This document shows, piece after piece, positions 1 to 14,900 of a stretch of 64,000 bases of DNA. The notes under the pieces are model-generated. The model had not been told where the DNA came from and did no database searches. It saw only the letters and a program-made list of their open reading frames with translations. A program made the position numbers and the translations under genes. Origin of the DNA: Balanoglossus misakiensis. Lineage: Eukaryota; Hemichordata. Position 1 is the first letter of the stretch. Every line of letters starts with the position of its first letter. The stretch covers positions 3,162,001-3,226,000 of the forward strand of contig CM082577.2 of assembly GCA_040954595.2 (NCBI GenBank), given 5' to 3'.

Positions 1-69
1 ATTTATCTTAGTGAAAATATACGCGTATGATTCAAGTTACTGTGTTGTATCCACATTCGTTATACTCAC

Positions 70-2933
70 CTATTTCGCAGTTCGTACCGGTCCAGTTTAC
101 AGGACATTGGCATGCATACGAACTTTGTAGATTCTGGCAGATACCACTGTTTTGACAGGGGAAACTGGCACAGGCGTTGATTTCTGTAGTGTAATACAAA
201 ACACGGACTTACTTCTATACTCTATATGGAGGATTTTATTTACTCAACAAAGGGCCCGGTGGTATATTTTACCATTAGATTGCACGACGGTATTGATGTA
301 TCTGGGGGGGGGGGGGATGTAAAGTGACTTACCCGTTTCGCAATTCGTGCCGGTCCATCCATCAGCACATGCACATGAATAAGATGACTGCAAGTTGATG
401 CAGGTTCCGCCATAATAACACGGATTTGGCTGACAGAGATTTCTAGCTGTAATAGAATTAAATTCAAAAGTCGTTTATCACCCAGAAAATCACTCCATCT
501 GAATATTGGCAGGGCTTTTTGCTTTTAGAATGGACATTAAAAACTAACAGAATTTTATTAACTCTATCTTCGTATTGATATACATGTGCTATCAGAGTCT
601 GTATGTTTAATACGTAGCATTCCACGAGACAAGGAAAAATGCACTCACCAATATCACAGTTGTAGCCTGTCCAGCCTGGTTGACAGTCACACGTGTAGTA
701 AGTGTAGAAATTATTACACACGCCGCCATTTTGGCAAGGGTTTCCGTCGCACGCGTTCAAAACTAGAAAAGAAACAGAATTCAGTGTTGGTTAAATAATA
801 TTAGGGAGGCGAGAGATAACGACCCGTCACTTCATTTGTGGGATAGGCCTAACACCAACATGTCGACTTCATCAACTAAACTGTCGAATCTCTACTCCAC
901 ACTTACCTAACTCGCAATTCTGTCCAATCCATCCAAGTGGACAGGTACACGTGTAAAAAGACACGAAGTTTTGACATACACCATTATTCTGGCATGGGTT
1001 TGGAGAACATAGGTTGTCAACTGGAACAAAAGTCGCCAAAGAAAAGAGTTGAGCAAATGGAGGGAAATATTCAAATATTGGGATATGCTGTGTGGACACC
1101 GACGCTGTGAAATCACGATATAAGGGCATGAACTACATGTACAATACGTCTTGTATTCAACAGAAACATAGACGGCATGGCAGCTCAATTGAAACAAGTC
1201 ATATTTTGCTTGTTACGAAATGATTATAGTAGGTTGGTTTTTGGCCTACCTATTTCACAGTGAGTTCCACCGACCCCCGGGGGACACACACACTCGTAGC
1301 CGTTGGTTTTGTCCAGGCAAGTTCCGGCGTTCTTACAGGGGTTACTGAAACATTCGTCAAGATCTGCAAGAAGAGCAAGAATAGCAAATACATGAAGACG
1401 TCCTTTCGAAACATGGTTTAGATAACCTCTCTGTACTGTAAACTCGTGGTGTTACTTTGAGGTAATATAAGCTTCACCAAAATTACATGACAAAGACGAT
1501 TTTACTGTTCTTATGAAGCCCTTTCTCGGTACTTACTGATGTTGCATGTAAATCCCGCCCATCCGGCATCACATATGCATGTGAATGATGTGAACTGATT
1601 ATTGCAGTATCCGTTTTCACACGGGTTAGGGTTACATGCATCCAAAGCTGTAAAGAGTTCAGAAACGCAATGCGTGGTTATCCATTTGACATGTGGCATA
1701 TAGTAATTCAAGGGGACATATGAGGCCTATATCGTAATATATTGACACACAAATATAAGCCCCAGGGGGGGGGGCTATTCTTGATGTTTCAGATTACCAT
1801 AGCAATTCGATGGGAATCTTGATGTATTGACAGAGTAAATGGTTAAATTCGAAACTTGCCATTTTCACAGTTGAAGCCAGTGAAGCCTTGTGGACAGGAA
1901 CACGTGTAATAGGTTCGTTGATTGTTACAATTGCCGCCGTTGAGACACGGGTTGACTGGGTTACACAGATCAATACCTAGAAGAGAAACATGTCGATCAG
2001 TGAATATGTGTGAAGCCTAATTCGCTATTGAAGAACGCGATTTTAAAAAATGGTTTTGACCTGTCCAGAAAAAAGAACATCTGCGATAGGTCAATCCCTG
2101 ACAAGGAGGGAAATGGGGATATGTTGGCTTTTACCTGATTCACAGTCCCGTCCAGTCCAACCAGTCACACACTGACACTCATAGTATGTATACATGTTGA
2201 TACACGTGGCACCGTTCTGGCAGTAGTTGGGGAAACACGCATTTTTCTCTGAAAATAAGAGTTGCAAACAAACTTTTGCGTTATTGCACATTCTTGTTTT
2301 GCTGTTGCTATACATGTTCCGACCTTCTTTAGTAGATTTCGTGAATGCGACAAGGGTGAAGGCTTACGCCTCGCTCTGGCATTGACCACTTACCATGTTC
2401 ACAGTGGATTCCCTCGAAATTTGCAGCACACAGACATTCATAATCAGTAACTCGATTGACACAGGTTGCTCCGTTCTGACAAGGGTTCTGATTTTGTTCA
2501 CACGCATCCACCGCTAGAAAGGAAAAACAAATACAGTACAAAAATAAATATTTGGTCTTTTCTATTGCAACAGGTATGTACCTGTGGAGATATTCGAGGC
2601 ACGCCAGTCCTATGTGATAAAACATAAGGGTTTTCTTGTATTATGCCTGAAGCTTAAAATCTATGGAAAACGCTTATTAGCCCACTGACAAGTTTACAAA
2701 CTTGGGCAATTTGAGTATCACTGTCTGTCTTTCTTGATGGGAACTTTGGTGATATGCACCAAGGCTAGATTGGTGAATTATACAAAGAAACGCGTTTGAT
2801 AAATTTGTTGTTTCCCAACCTAGTTCGCAATTGATCCCAGTCCATCCCGACGGACACTGGCAGTAATAGTAGGTTCTGAAGTTGTTACAGCTGCCGCCAT
2901 TTTGACATGGACTACTTGTACAGACGTTGGTTT
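70..2933 (-). CDS. Gene 1 exons 23-32: EGF modules up to the window edge
   Basis: Exons at 2820-2933, 2394-2513, 2135-2248, 1860-1976, 1537-1647, 1250-1363, 907-1020, 649-762, 333-446 and 70-183. Typical cores: [53 protein letters not shown] and [13 protein letters not shown]. Many share a Y-T-Y-Y-x-C-x-C middle, a second subfamily. The module at 1250-1363 (DLDEC) is of the calcium-binding type. The one at 2394-2513 has two extra residues between cysteines 1 and 2. The last donor (G|gtgagt at 69-64) shows that more exons follow to the left. Confidence 0.87.
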
Positions 2934-5900
2934 CTGCATGGGGAAACAAGTGCGAGAAATAAGGTGTTAGAAGGAGAGATCTGTTGCTGTGTGTCTTGGG
3001 ATTATTCTAAATGTAAAATGACGAGAAAAGATTGTGTAATAATACTCTTGCCTCTATTCTTTCAATTTCACCGAACTGAGACAAACCAAACCAAAATCAA
3101 GCTTAACTTGCTATTCATAAATAGATAACTGGAGAGGCGGCGAATTATGCAAATGAGCAGCACATGACTCTAACTGACATACTTAAAGAATGTAGCATTT
3201 GCAAAACCTCATTCTCTACCATAGACACATAGGTTGCAAAAGTAAGGGAGATTACCTATATCACAGTTGGTACCCTGCCATCCAGCAGGACATGAGCAGA
3301 CATAGCTGTTGTAGTTGTTCGTACAGGTTGCGCCATTTCTGCACGGATTAGGCACACACGCATTAACCTCTGTTTGCAAAACAAACCAACAACCGTGAGC
3401 ATCTGTTATCAATCGATTAACTATACAGTATATCATGGCAGATCAGTCGGCCGTATGCACTTCGCTAATTATCGACTTTCCATGCAGTAATAGAGGGTTA
3501 AAACAAATGTAAGACTATACTATACTTACCTATGTTGCATTGAGTGCCAGTCCATGCGATAGGGCACTGGCAAGTGAAGTAGGTTTGGTAGTTGGTGCAG
3601 ATTCCGCCATTTTGACAGGGCCGCGCCAGGCAAAGGTTCACCACTGAGAAAATTCGGTGTCAAAATGCAGTGAAAGAAGAAGACAATATTTAGAACAAAA
3701 ATCTAAGGCAATGCAGGTAAGTTTGACAGAATTCTGGGCTTTTCACTTCTGATATGATTCGGTCAAGAAAGGCTTCAATATGTGTTCATAAACAAATTGA
3801 AAATACGCAGGAAATGTTGTAAGCTTTTTTACATTTAGGCCTTATACATGTATCTCTTGGAGTCGCGGTCATAAAAAGTTGTCTTGCATGGACGATCAAA
3901 TACTATAATCATCTACAAAAGAAAGTGATCCGTTCTTCCGTTCGACTGAACCACTTGAAGACAATGTATTTTATAAGACAGAAATCATCCTTACCAAATT
4001 CGCAGTTTGGACCTTGCCAACCTGGGACGCATGCGCACGTATATGTCGTGAACAGATTATTGCAAGTCCCTCCATTTTGGCACGGGTTAACCGGTTCGCA
4101 CGGGTTCACAACTAGAAGAATACAACCACAAAAAACAACCGAGTGAGATAAATTATTGCGTCTACCTTAGACTCAAACAGCCGTGTCGAAAATTGGTAAC
4201 TGAATAGCAGAAAAATTAAAATGTCCCTGTCCTTGGAGTTCAAATGTTAAACGTACGTCGACAGACAAATGTATATTTACCTGTCTCACAAAATGTTCCA
4301 GTCCACCCCAGTTGACACTGACATTGGAACGACGTCACCAGATTGAAGCAGGTCGCTCCGTTTAAACAGGGACTGCTATTGCAAGGGTCAATTACTGGAG
4401 ACGAAAACAAAATTGCGTTTGTCAGGCATCACACACAACAATCGTAGAATACTATACTATCGCTAAACTCCATGGACCAACAAATTATGCAAATTTTTAT
4501 TCACGAAAAGAAACTCTCCTGCTTATTTGTCGCGCAAACGATAAGCAGATAGGAGATTTCAAAGTCCCTTTACCGGGACGATTCGTTGTAGTGCACATCT
4601 ACAAAAGCAAGACCCTGGCCTGCCAATATCCACTTACTAGTTTCACAGTTTCGGCCGGTGTAGCCGAGAGCACAGGAGCACGTGAAACCGTTGACACGGT
4701 CGGTGCAGGTTCCTCCATTGAAACAAGGTCCGCTGCTGCATTCGTTAATTTCTTGGTGAGACAAAAATGAGAGAACGTCAAGTTTGATGGCAAGTCAAAA
4801 CGTCTGCCATGTTACGTTCCATGTTATCAGGAAGCTTTAAAGACTACTAAATATAGGAAAAACGCATTTGTATCTTTTCCACTCATGAAACGACCTATTT
4901 TGATAAAGGAATAAACTGACTCTCTGCCCTTACCTATTTCACAGTTTGTGCCTGTCCATCCCTGGGCGCACACACACGTGTACCGCGTGAAGTAGTTGAT
5001 GCACAAACCGGCGTTCAGGCACGGGTTGCTGATGCAAGCGTCAGATTCTGTACGGTCAAACGATAACGTTTTCAGTGTTAAATACTTTAGGAGTGTAAGG
5101 TAAGAAGTTTAGTACGTGAGGATGAGAATGAAAATACAACATCCAACCGTGAAAGAGTTCAGGATCAACATTAAGAGTGGGTGTTGTCCTATACTGTGTA
5201 CCATGTAAAGTGGAGACGGTGATTCCCCCAGCAACCGTGCTTGATCGTCCGTCATGTAATACTATAAATGCAGTGCGATAGGTTGGTGATTTACATTCTG
5301 GTTTGCCCAAGGACACACCCAGTCACACGTGTGTCTGAGTAAACAGAAACCCCACCACTAACGTAGTGATACATGGGAACTTGGTGTTTTAAAGAAACAC
5401 TGAACTACCTAGGTGTGTTAATTGACGTGTGTTTAACACCCGTACATTGCATATATTTCAAAATACAGAAAAGAAAAAAAATAGATTACAATCTAGATCC
5501 AAAGATAAAGACAGCAGAAATAGCAAAAATTGAGGGTTAGTACAGCAAGAAAAATGGTTAATGTATTCATGGTTGTAAAAGAATAATTTCCATGTCATCG
5601 TTATAGCATAGAAAGAAATAGTACTAATTTAAACCTGTAAGAAACCAAGGATCTACTACACATGCGCAGGTAGATCTAACTTATCTCTACAATTCTATTC
5701 TAATATAATAGGACACGGTTTCTATCACAAACCAAAAATGGTTGTGATAGGGTGAAATAAATAAATTTAAAAAAATACATTCCCTTCAAACAAACCTGTG
5801 CGTAATTTTTTGAATCCACGAATAAAAAGGGGTAGTATGTAGCCGAAATTTTCGATTCAAACATTAGTTTTCGTTTGGCTGGTCTTGATATTTCTATATG

Positions 5901-8900
5901 ATTATATTTTTTTCTCGACAGTTGCAAACTAAGATCTGATTTGTTTGTGAGGGAATGCTGCATTTGAAAAGCGAATCCTTTAAAACCTGCTTCACAGTGG
6001 GTTCCGTTGTACTGAGGGGGACACAGGCACACGTAGCCACCAAGTTGACTGGAGCAAGTACCGCCGTTCAGACAGGGAGCGCTGACGCAAAAGTCCACTT
6101 CTGCGGAACATGCACAAAATGGTAGACATACAAACAAGTCATGAATAACATGCAGCGATTATCAGTTTATACATGTCACCATGATGAATGTGCGAATGTT
6201 ACATAGTGCACCATTGGTGAGAGAAAATGTAAGCATGTATAGGTGAATAATGTTACCCGTTTGGGCATTCTAAGTGCCAGACAGTCCCAAGCGCAAGACA
6301 CAATTTGTGCACTGAAATTAATACATGGACCATTTGCCAGTGTTAAGTGTGCGATGTGATGAATCATGTCAAATTATTGCATGCTGTTGCATTGATTGTG
6401 TAGACATGGTGTTTCTAAAACATGCAATTAACAACAACAACAACAACATGCATGTGAATGAAGCACAAAATCATATGGCCATTGTTCCTAACGACACACT
6501 TGCTCTCACATTTGATAATCAGTATTTCTGTCAAGGAAAAGTATCTGTCTGTGAGTGGTGTCAAATTTGTTTTCATTCGGCGTTTGTCTTTTTAACGCCC
6601 ACGGGTGTGTATGATGAATATGCGAGCACGTGCCTGTGTGCCGTTTATAGTAACTGGGCGCTAGTACTTATGAAAGCGAAATTACAGCAAACCTGCAACA
6701 GACTTTCACTATTGTGGTTAGTAAAATGATCTGACGTTATTTGTTAGATGTTAAATTATTTCTACTGCGTCATTCGGCTTTGCAATGGGTTAGCGAATCG
6801 CTGAAAAGTAAGTTATGTGTAATGATTGATGATGAATAAACTTAAGCATGTCGTTGAAGGTAGCGCACAGTATAGTTATGTACATAAAACTATTTTGGCG
6901 TCAGTTGTGGAACATCTGCTGAATGAAGACAAGAAATAACTGATCAGTGATTTCCACCTGTTTCGCAGTTCGTCCCCGTGTACTCAGGCAGACACTGGCA
7001 GACGTATCCCCCGACTCGCCTGGAACACACACCGCCGTTGAGACAAGGGTTGTTCACGCACAAGTCAATCTCTGCGGGGAAAAGGGATATAATATACCAC
7101 ATCACGTTAACAACACATGCGTTGCAGCACTTTATCACAGTGGGTCTTAGCAGCATCACACTTTGCATGGAAAACAAGCAAGATCGTTGCAATAACACTG
7201 CACTGAATAACGATTGGAACGTCTTTGCCAGCCAACCTTTGAAAATGGATGTGCTGACTGAGATAAAACAGTATAAGCGTTAGGCGTTAGAATCACATTG
7301 AAACATCCGAAGCAAAACACACTGTCGTGCGATGTCTATCGTCAAAGCTGTTCTATTCTACGAAGGCACACACGTGAGTCAAGTAGAATTAGTTAACGTT
7401 AGTACAGATTGCTCATATAGTTGCACAACGCAACATGTTAGAATATCATGTCCATATGTGAGTGTACATATTATATATATTAAAAACAAACTTTTGAGAT
7501 ATTTGGTATATGTTAAGCTCTATCCACACTGAACCCATTTATATCCCAATGCATTGGCGTAACTGCGCGGATATAATTTTGCAAAACTCTTATTCATGTA
7601 TATAGTTAGTATACATCATATTTTTCGCTTGCGTTAATTCACCACACATCTATGTATATACTGTGTTTTACAAGGACCTGTTTCGCAATTGTTTCCCGTG
7701 TACATCGGCGTGCACTGGCACACGTATCCACCGAGTTGGCGGTAACACACGCCTCCATTGATACACGGGTGGCTGGCACAAAAGTCGATCTCTGCAATGC
7801 GTTTCATTCGAAAGTTAAAGTCCAAACGGAATCATGCAAATCAACAACGTTATCGGTCTGTTGAGACTGTACTGATCTTTACGAAAACGAAAACTCGATT
7901 CACTTAGTAGGATCGTGAAGTCAGACAATGCAATGTCATAGATGCTAACCACAATGTTAGACTTCTGACCATAACATTACAATGTTTAATTACGTATTTA
8001 TCTAAAAACTCCAGCTTTTAGTATGCTTGACTTTCCGAACATGTCAAAATGTCGAGAAGCGAGGGTGACATTGACTTTTCGCAAAGTGATGTGAGGTTAA
8101 TTAATTATAGTTACAGCTACATTAATTTATTTCGACATTAGTCTATTGAAACTCGAATAAATCGGTTCAGTCGAACACGTCTGTCTAGTTTCTTTAAAAA
8201 ATATACTGAATTAAATGTTAACTACTCTTGAAAAACCTTGGTTTAGAAATAATATCATTATCAATATTTAACGTTATATGCAATGAGAAAGAAGAAGAAT
8301 GTATTGTTGCATGGTTTAGTGAATAAAACTATACATGGGTCTATAATCTTTGTTATAAGAACCTGTTTCACAGTTGGTTCCAGTGTAGGCTGGCGTACAC
8401 TGGCACACATATCCACCCAGCTGGCGGTAACAGACTCCTCCATTCCTACACGGGCTGCTGGCGCAGAAGTCTATTTCTGTGGATTGCAAAACCTTATGTC
8501 AAAAACGTAATCTTTCACACAAAACAAACGTCAGTGGTTTATTTAGACAGATGTGTTATATGTGACAAAATATAATCGTGGTGCATTAGACTTAAGTTTG
8601 TACACGACCGTGCGACACAGCCGCGACTGTTTAAAAAACATTTTAATGTATACATTATACATTATGGTTAATAGATTAACTATTCTCAAAGATGCCTTGG
8701 TTAATGTGGTATGTTACTATCGTCTTGTTATGTTTAAAGGCCAGGGCGTTGATCCGAGGGTGACGTTTGTATCATGCCAAACGCCGGCGCCTTTAGACAT
8801 AAACGAAACTATAGGTACATGTATACCCTGCATGTGCACCAGCCTAAGACTTATAGTAAGAGCAACACACTCTAAGACCTATATTTCGAAATATTAATCT

Positions 8901-11900
8901 AATTTTACGAAATATCTTTCACAGTGTTATTAGTAACCGTTTATCACTCTATTAAATATGTTACTAAAACAGAATGTGTTGCGAATTCAGTGTGAGTAAA
9001 GAGGCACGCTTTAGTGAGGTATACTATTGGTAATATGAACCTGTTTCACAGTTGATTCCTGTGTACACAGCGGTACAAAGACAGGTATATCCTCCGAGTT
9101 GAGGGTAACAGACGCCTCCGTTCATACAAGGGCCGCTGGCGCAGAAGTTAATTTCTGTGAAGCGTTACAGATAACAACGTCGAGTCAAAATACAACAATG
9201 CAAACCAATATTGTTATTGGGTTTTGGACAGATCGGTCCTATTCTAAAGATCACACAGGCGACTTTGTTCACATACGTGACCGCTGTTAACGGTCATAAT
9301 ATTCCATCACAACACCAAACGTTAGTCGATTAGTGGTAACTTTGCTAGTAATACTGCTCGACAATGATTAGTATTATATGCTTTATGGTATAATTTGGCT
9401 AATTACAACTAATTTAATTATAAGAACCTGTTTCACAATTGGTTCCCGTGTACTCGGCGGTGCACTGACACACGTATCCACGGAACTGGCGGTAACAGAT
9501 GCCTCCGTTCAGACACGGACCGCTGGCGCAGAAGTCGATTTCTGTAAAGCGTCAGATACTATAAGTTGCATCACTCACATAGAAACAGTTCTCTGTTTTT
9601 TCACACACCTTTTCTGCTCAACCAATCGCTAACATGATTCGCCATATATAGACACGGTTATATAGAACAATAAATGAGGTTAGTATACTGTATGTGTCTA
9701 TATCGTCACAAAATACGGACAATCACACAACATAACATTATGTTCCTTATGGTATGTTATTAGTCCAAATGACTATATGGTTAATGTTTATGGTTAATGT
9801 TTATTTTTTCAACAGACAGAAAAATTGTTTAGTTCAGAAGAAAGATTAAGATTATCTCGTAGCATTTCCAAAGTTTCAATATTTCCCGTGCAGTTGGAGA
9901 GATATAAAGAACATTTTATATGAATATGTCTTAGTGAATGAGCCATTGGCCTGACCTAGTCCGGAGCAACAGAACAACGAACGTGGTTTCAAAAGTTCCT
10001 TACAACGGAATGGAATTAAGGTGTTAGTTTATCGTTGCAATACTGGTGTTATGCTAACGTCATGCATTGATCTTTAATCTACCCAAATGGTGCCAATAAA
10101 AAGTGTACCTATGGGCTTTAATAAACCCAAAAAATCAGCTAAGTTTGTTAAAAATGCCAACCTATATCACAATTGGTGCCTGTCCAACCTTCGCTACATC
10201 GGCAGGTGTAACCCTGCAATGAGCTTGTACACGTGGCTCCGTTGCGACACGGGTCGTTGCCGCAGAAGTCGTACTCTGATCAGAGAGAGAGATTTTCGAA
10301 GAAGAAATGTGACATGCATTCTTCGTGTTATCTTTTTTTTACTCACGTACAGAAACATGGATTGACTTGGGTTATGAAAATCATCTTTCGCCTTCGCTTT
10401 AGTATATGTAGTAATGTATTGCCATTCACAGGATTAATTCACAGCGTGGATGTAGTAGGAGATTTTGTCGAATATACATTTTGCATTAATTAATGAATTA
10501 ATAGACACGCCAGGGAAATGATTAATCTCTTCTCAAAGTTAACAATTCTGACCTATATCACAGTTGGTTCCTGTCCAGCCGTCAACACACTGACACACAT
10601 ATCCACCGCTGATGCTGATGCACGTACCGCCATTTTGACACGGCCCACTTAGACAGTAATCAAGTGCTGTTGGCGGAATTTACAGATAATCTAAAACAAG
10701 ACTCAAAAATCCCAACACCGTTCAGTTGCAATATTATGTCGGTGTTACCGCTTAGGTCTATGATATTTTACAAAATAATCATTACATATTTCCCACCAAG
10801 TGCGATTAAAGGTTACATGTACTTGGAATTGTGTCAAAATTCTTCATCCGTAAGACACCGACAACCTATCAACCATCATTACGTAGAAATGGGGAAACGT
10901 TGATGCACAATGGGGTTTTCCTCTGGGTGCTTACAAATTCTGTGGTTACAAGGAATTGGTCGTGGTTTGCATGCGTAGAGACAGTTGGAAGGTGTCACCA
11001 TAGAACTCATGGATGTCAATACATATTCATGAGTCTGGGATTGGAAGACTGTACACTTTTTCCACTTCATTGAAAGATTACCACAGACAAAGAGACAAAA
11101 AGGTCGATCGAGTGTCGGGTGCACACGCTACCATCGTACAAAACGAGCATTTCGAAATCACCCGCAGATAGAGCAGATTCATGTACTATTCGTCAGACCC
11201 TTGCCTCCAGACAGAACCGGCTATGTGATGACGTCACGCCAACCAGTGACGCCGGGGCATGCATGCTCCTACACCACATACCCGTGCGTTGGAAAAGACA
11301 TTCGATTTCCCGCAATGCACAATGCATCAAAGTTCCAATTGAAAAAAGGGCAAACCTAGCGTATCGCAATTTGTCCCGGTCCAGCCCGTGGCACAGTTGC
11401 AGACATAACCGTTGCATGATTAGTGCAGGTGCCGCCATTTTGACAGGGCCGAGCGGAGCAAAAGTCGAATGCTGTCACATAGGGTAATAGAAGCAAAACA
11501 GGGAGAGACAAACGCGAAAAGAGATAATTGCATAGTTAGAGCAAGTGGGTAACTGTTCGATGCGAAAGATAAGCTTATAGAATATGAAGTGTAAACTGTG
11601 CAATGAATGAAGGTTGACTGACGACCACTTTTGATTGTATTTTTGAATATCACGTGACACAAGATGGTTCAATTGTGTCGTGCTGTGAAAAAAATTCTGC
11701 AGATATACAAAGACCATTTGTTTCTACACCAAGTACCAAGTCTTTATGTGCATACCCTCACCCCTTACGTTATTCGCTATCTTTTCTGAGCCGATGAAAA
11801 TCTACACCACGTCGTCAGAACCCTAGCCTGTCAGTGCAATCCCGCCAAAACCACCGTGCCCGCCACAACCACCCACTGTGCCAAGACATATTACTCAGCC

Positions 11901-14900
11901 AACCTATCTGACAGTTATCTCCGACGAATCCGAAGGGGCAGCTGCAAGCATAGGTTGTGGGGTAGCGGATGCAGGTGGCACCGTTCTGGCACGGCGAGCT
12001 GGCGCAGGGACTCAGGGATGCTGCTCAGGAGAGAGAAAAAAATTAAGCAAGGGAAAATAATTTATAAGCAACAAAGCGTGGTTGTGCATCATGGTCATCA
12101 GGGTCTCCTTGGCAATTCTAAACCCTGAGCCACTGGTATAGGAAGCATTGGAGACGACCAATTCTATGAGTTTCATATTTATCAGAACGAATGACACATT
12201 TTTATTGTAAGCGGTTCCCATCACCTTCTCCAAAACTCAAGACGCCATCTAACCTATGTGACAATGGGTCCCCATCCATTCGGAGGTACACTGACACACA
12301 TAGCCGCCGTTGTAGTTAAGGCAGGTCGCGCCATGCAAACATGGGCTGCTGTCACAGTTGTTCATTGCTGTTCGAAAGTGAAGCAACGTCGGATATTAAA
12401 ATCACCACAGAGGGAAAGCGAAACAATGCAATACCCGCTGTGACAAGATTGTTGCTTATATCATAGCCGTTATTAGTATCACTGACTATCACCGGTTGTA
12501 GTCGTGTCCAACCTTAACCCTCTGCATTTCCAAACCAACACGCGACAGATTGATGAATACGACGGACCAGTGTACATTATTAAAGATCACTTTAACAAAA
12601 TGGGACTAAGCATATTTGGAACATTTCTGTCTGAGATATGGTAATATATGCAGGCTGCACACGAACGTTGCTATTACATAACAATGCAGTGTTCAAGTTA
12701 ACACATATGGTGAGTCGGTCCCTGCAAAGTAATGACGTTCACACAGAGACAAACTGGACAACAGTCACGTGTCAATAACTCAAGTATTCAAAGAACCCAA
12801 GATTCATCTTGATGTCTGAAGGTTCATGTCTTCTGGGCATGATTGTGACGAACCTATGACAAGTAATTTGGACATTAGTATTGAGAAAAGAACGGAATTC
12901 TAGAAAAATACAACGGGAGTTTATGCGCGTAAAGTTATACAGGACGCGCGCATACAAAACAGATAGACAGATACGAAAACACACGCTGGAACAAAACAAA
13001 TGAAATACATACGACTGTCGGTTCTATGGTACTTACGCAGTTCGCAGTTTATCCCCGTTCTGGTGCTGGGGCAGACGCACTGGTAGCCGTTGATGACGTC
13101 GATGCAGGTACCACCAAACAAACACGGCGAGCTGGCGCACTCGTTAATTTCTAGGTTTATGAGAAAAGGGATAAAGAGAGGAAATAAACTAAGACCAGGT
13201 TGAACGAATTGTTATGGTAGGATCAGGAACGTGAGGAAATTGTACAGCTTTGGAAATGAGTAACGGTAATTTAACATAAAAGCGATGATGTGCTCTTACC
13301 TTCACAGACATATCTTTGTATCAAATCGAGACAGCGGTATCCTGGTGAGCAAGGGTTACTGGCGCATTCATTTCCATCTGTGTAAAGAAAGATACCGTTG
13401 TCATGTTTCCATTGTTACTAGAAGTTGCTAGGTCTTTGCTGTTTTGGTCTAAACGATGCGAACACAGCACAGACCAAACGAAGGCAAAAACGGGCCTATC
13501 TCTGCAGCTGATTTTAATCAGATTGATGTTATAGGATCAATCAACGCTCGGATTCATGAAAACTCTAAAGTGTTAATGATATACCACAAAACGGCACATG
13601 ACGTAAACAAGGTTAGATTCTTACCCGTGGTATATACAAGCCGAAAGCCGGACATCACTATATTCCTATCCGTCGTCCAAAGCACAAACGCCTGGTTCTG
13701 ATTTTCGAAGGTGATGTTTGCCGGAAGTACGTCGCCGTCAAGATGGCGAACTTCCGGTAGGCTGTAGTCGGCCAGGGGTCCGGGTCCTACTTCGCAGACG
13801 TCTTTAAACTCTTCGACCTCAAAGTTTGTAAATGATATAAATATCGTATGCGCCGTAGGGACCCGGATGAGATACTGGCACAAGTCGCGATCGTTGTACA
13901 AGTTTGGAAAGTTCGGCGTCGTAATGACACCGCTGGGTGCGTAGTAATTTGACCCACAGTTAGATGCTGAAAGAAAGAAGTCCGGGTAACAAATAAGTTA
14001 TATGCACACAGGCATTAGTCTCACAAAGTAGTGCTGGTCATATTGCGCCCTAATCGTCTTCTTCATGACAAACAATCACCAAACACAGAACAGAAATTCC
14101 AAAGTCAAAGCCACTTTTAACAGTAACGGAGCTTTTATGCCAGCTGCACTTTTCACGTCAGATGTACGAACCACTTTACCTGAGAGCCTGTCACAGTCTC
14201 TGCCATGGTAGGGAAACACGCACTGACAGATGTAATACGGGGGAATAACGGCCGTAGCGCAGACGCCGCCATTCTGACAAGGATTCGTTGTGCAGTCTGC
14301 AGAGAAACGACATAAAGTTGTTGATGATTAGACCAAGTTGTAAACCAGTAATCGGAACATGACACCTTATAGTGCGAATAAAATCCTTCATTTTGAAGTT
14401 TAGCGATGGTAAATTTAAAAGTCGAACGAACTAGCAAAATAATGGCATTATCTTCACCACAGATGTGTCTCGTCTTTCAGTTTTTTTATAAGATATTTTA
14501 TCTGGAATTAAAGGTCACATGGTGGCCAAACTTTGAGTCAGTTTCTTTCTTCCACACCGATAAAAAGGAGTTTTGGGGTCAGGCTGACCAACCCAAAATT
14601 CAATGAATTTCCCACGCTATGGGCGCCAATTGATGAGAATTTAACGACATGCACAAAGAAAATACCGTGTCAACACCCGTTGTTATATTTCGTGGTAGCT
14701 CGTGCGATTGTAGACACATTGAGTTTCTTTCAATGAAATAAGGGCATTCATTTACATTCATTTACGAACTGTGGCATGTCTGCTAGCCCTCTGTATAGGC
14801 TAATGACCCGGTGCCCATGTCAATTGTTGTATTATAACTGTATAGAGTGTTCCAAGTACAGTTTGTTTTTCTCTTGTTTACTCGGTGCAGTTTGAATCGA

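Noticed and set aside
6243-6309. Possible remnant EGF exon on the minus strand between 5987 and 6958
   Set aside because: It has acceptor- and donor-like ends, but only two cysteines and no EGF pattern.
6325-6729. Plus-strand frame of 134 codons with an Asn run
   Set aside because: The Asn run is an (AAC)n microsatellite; the frame lies in an intron of the minus-strand EGF gene with no family match.
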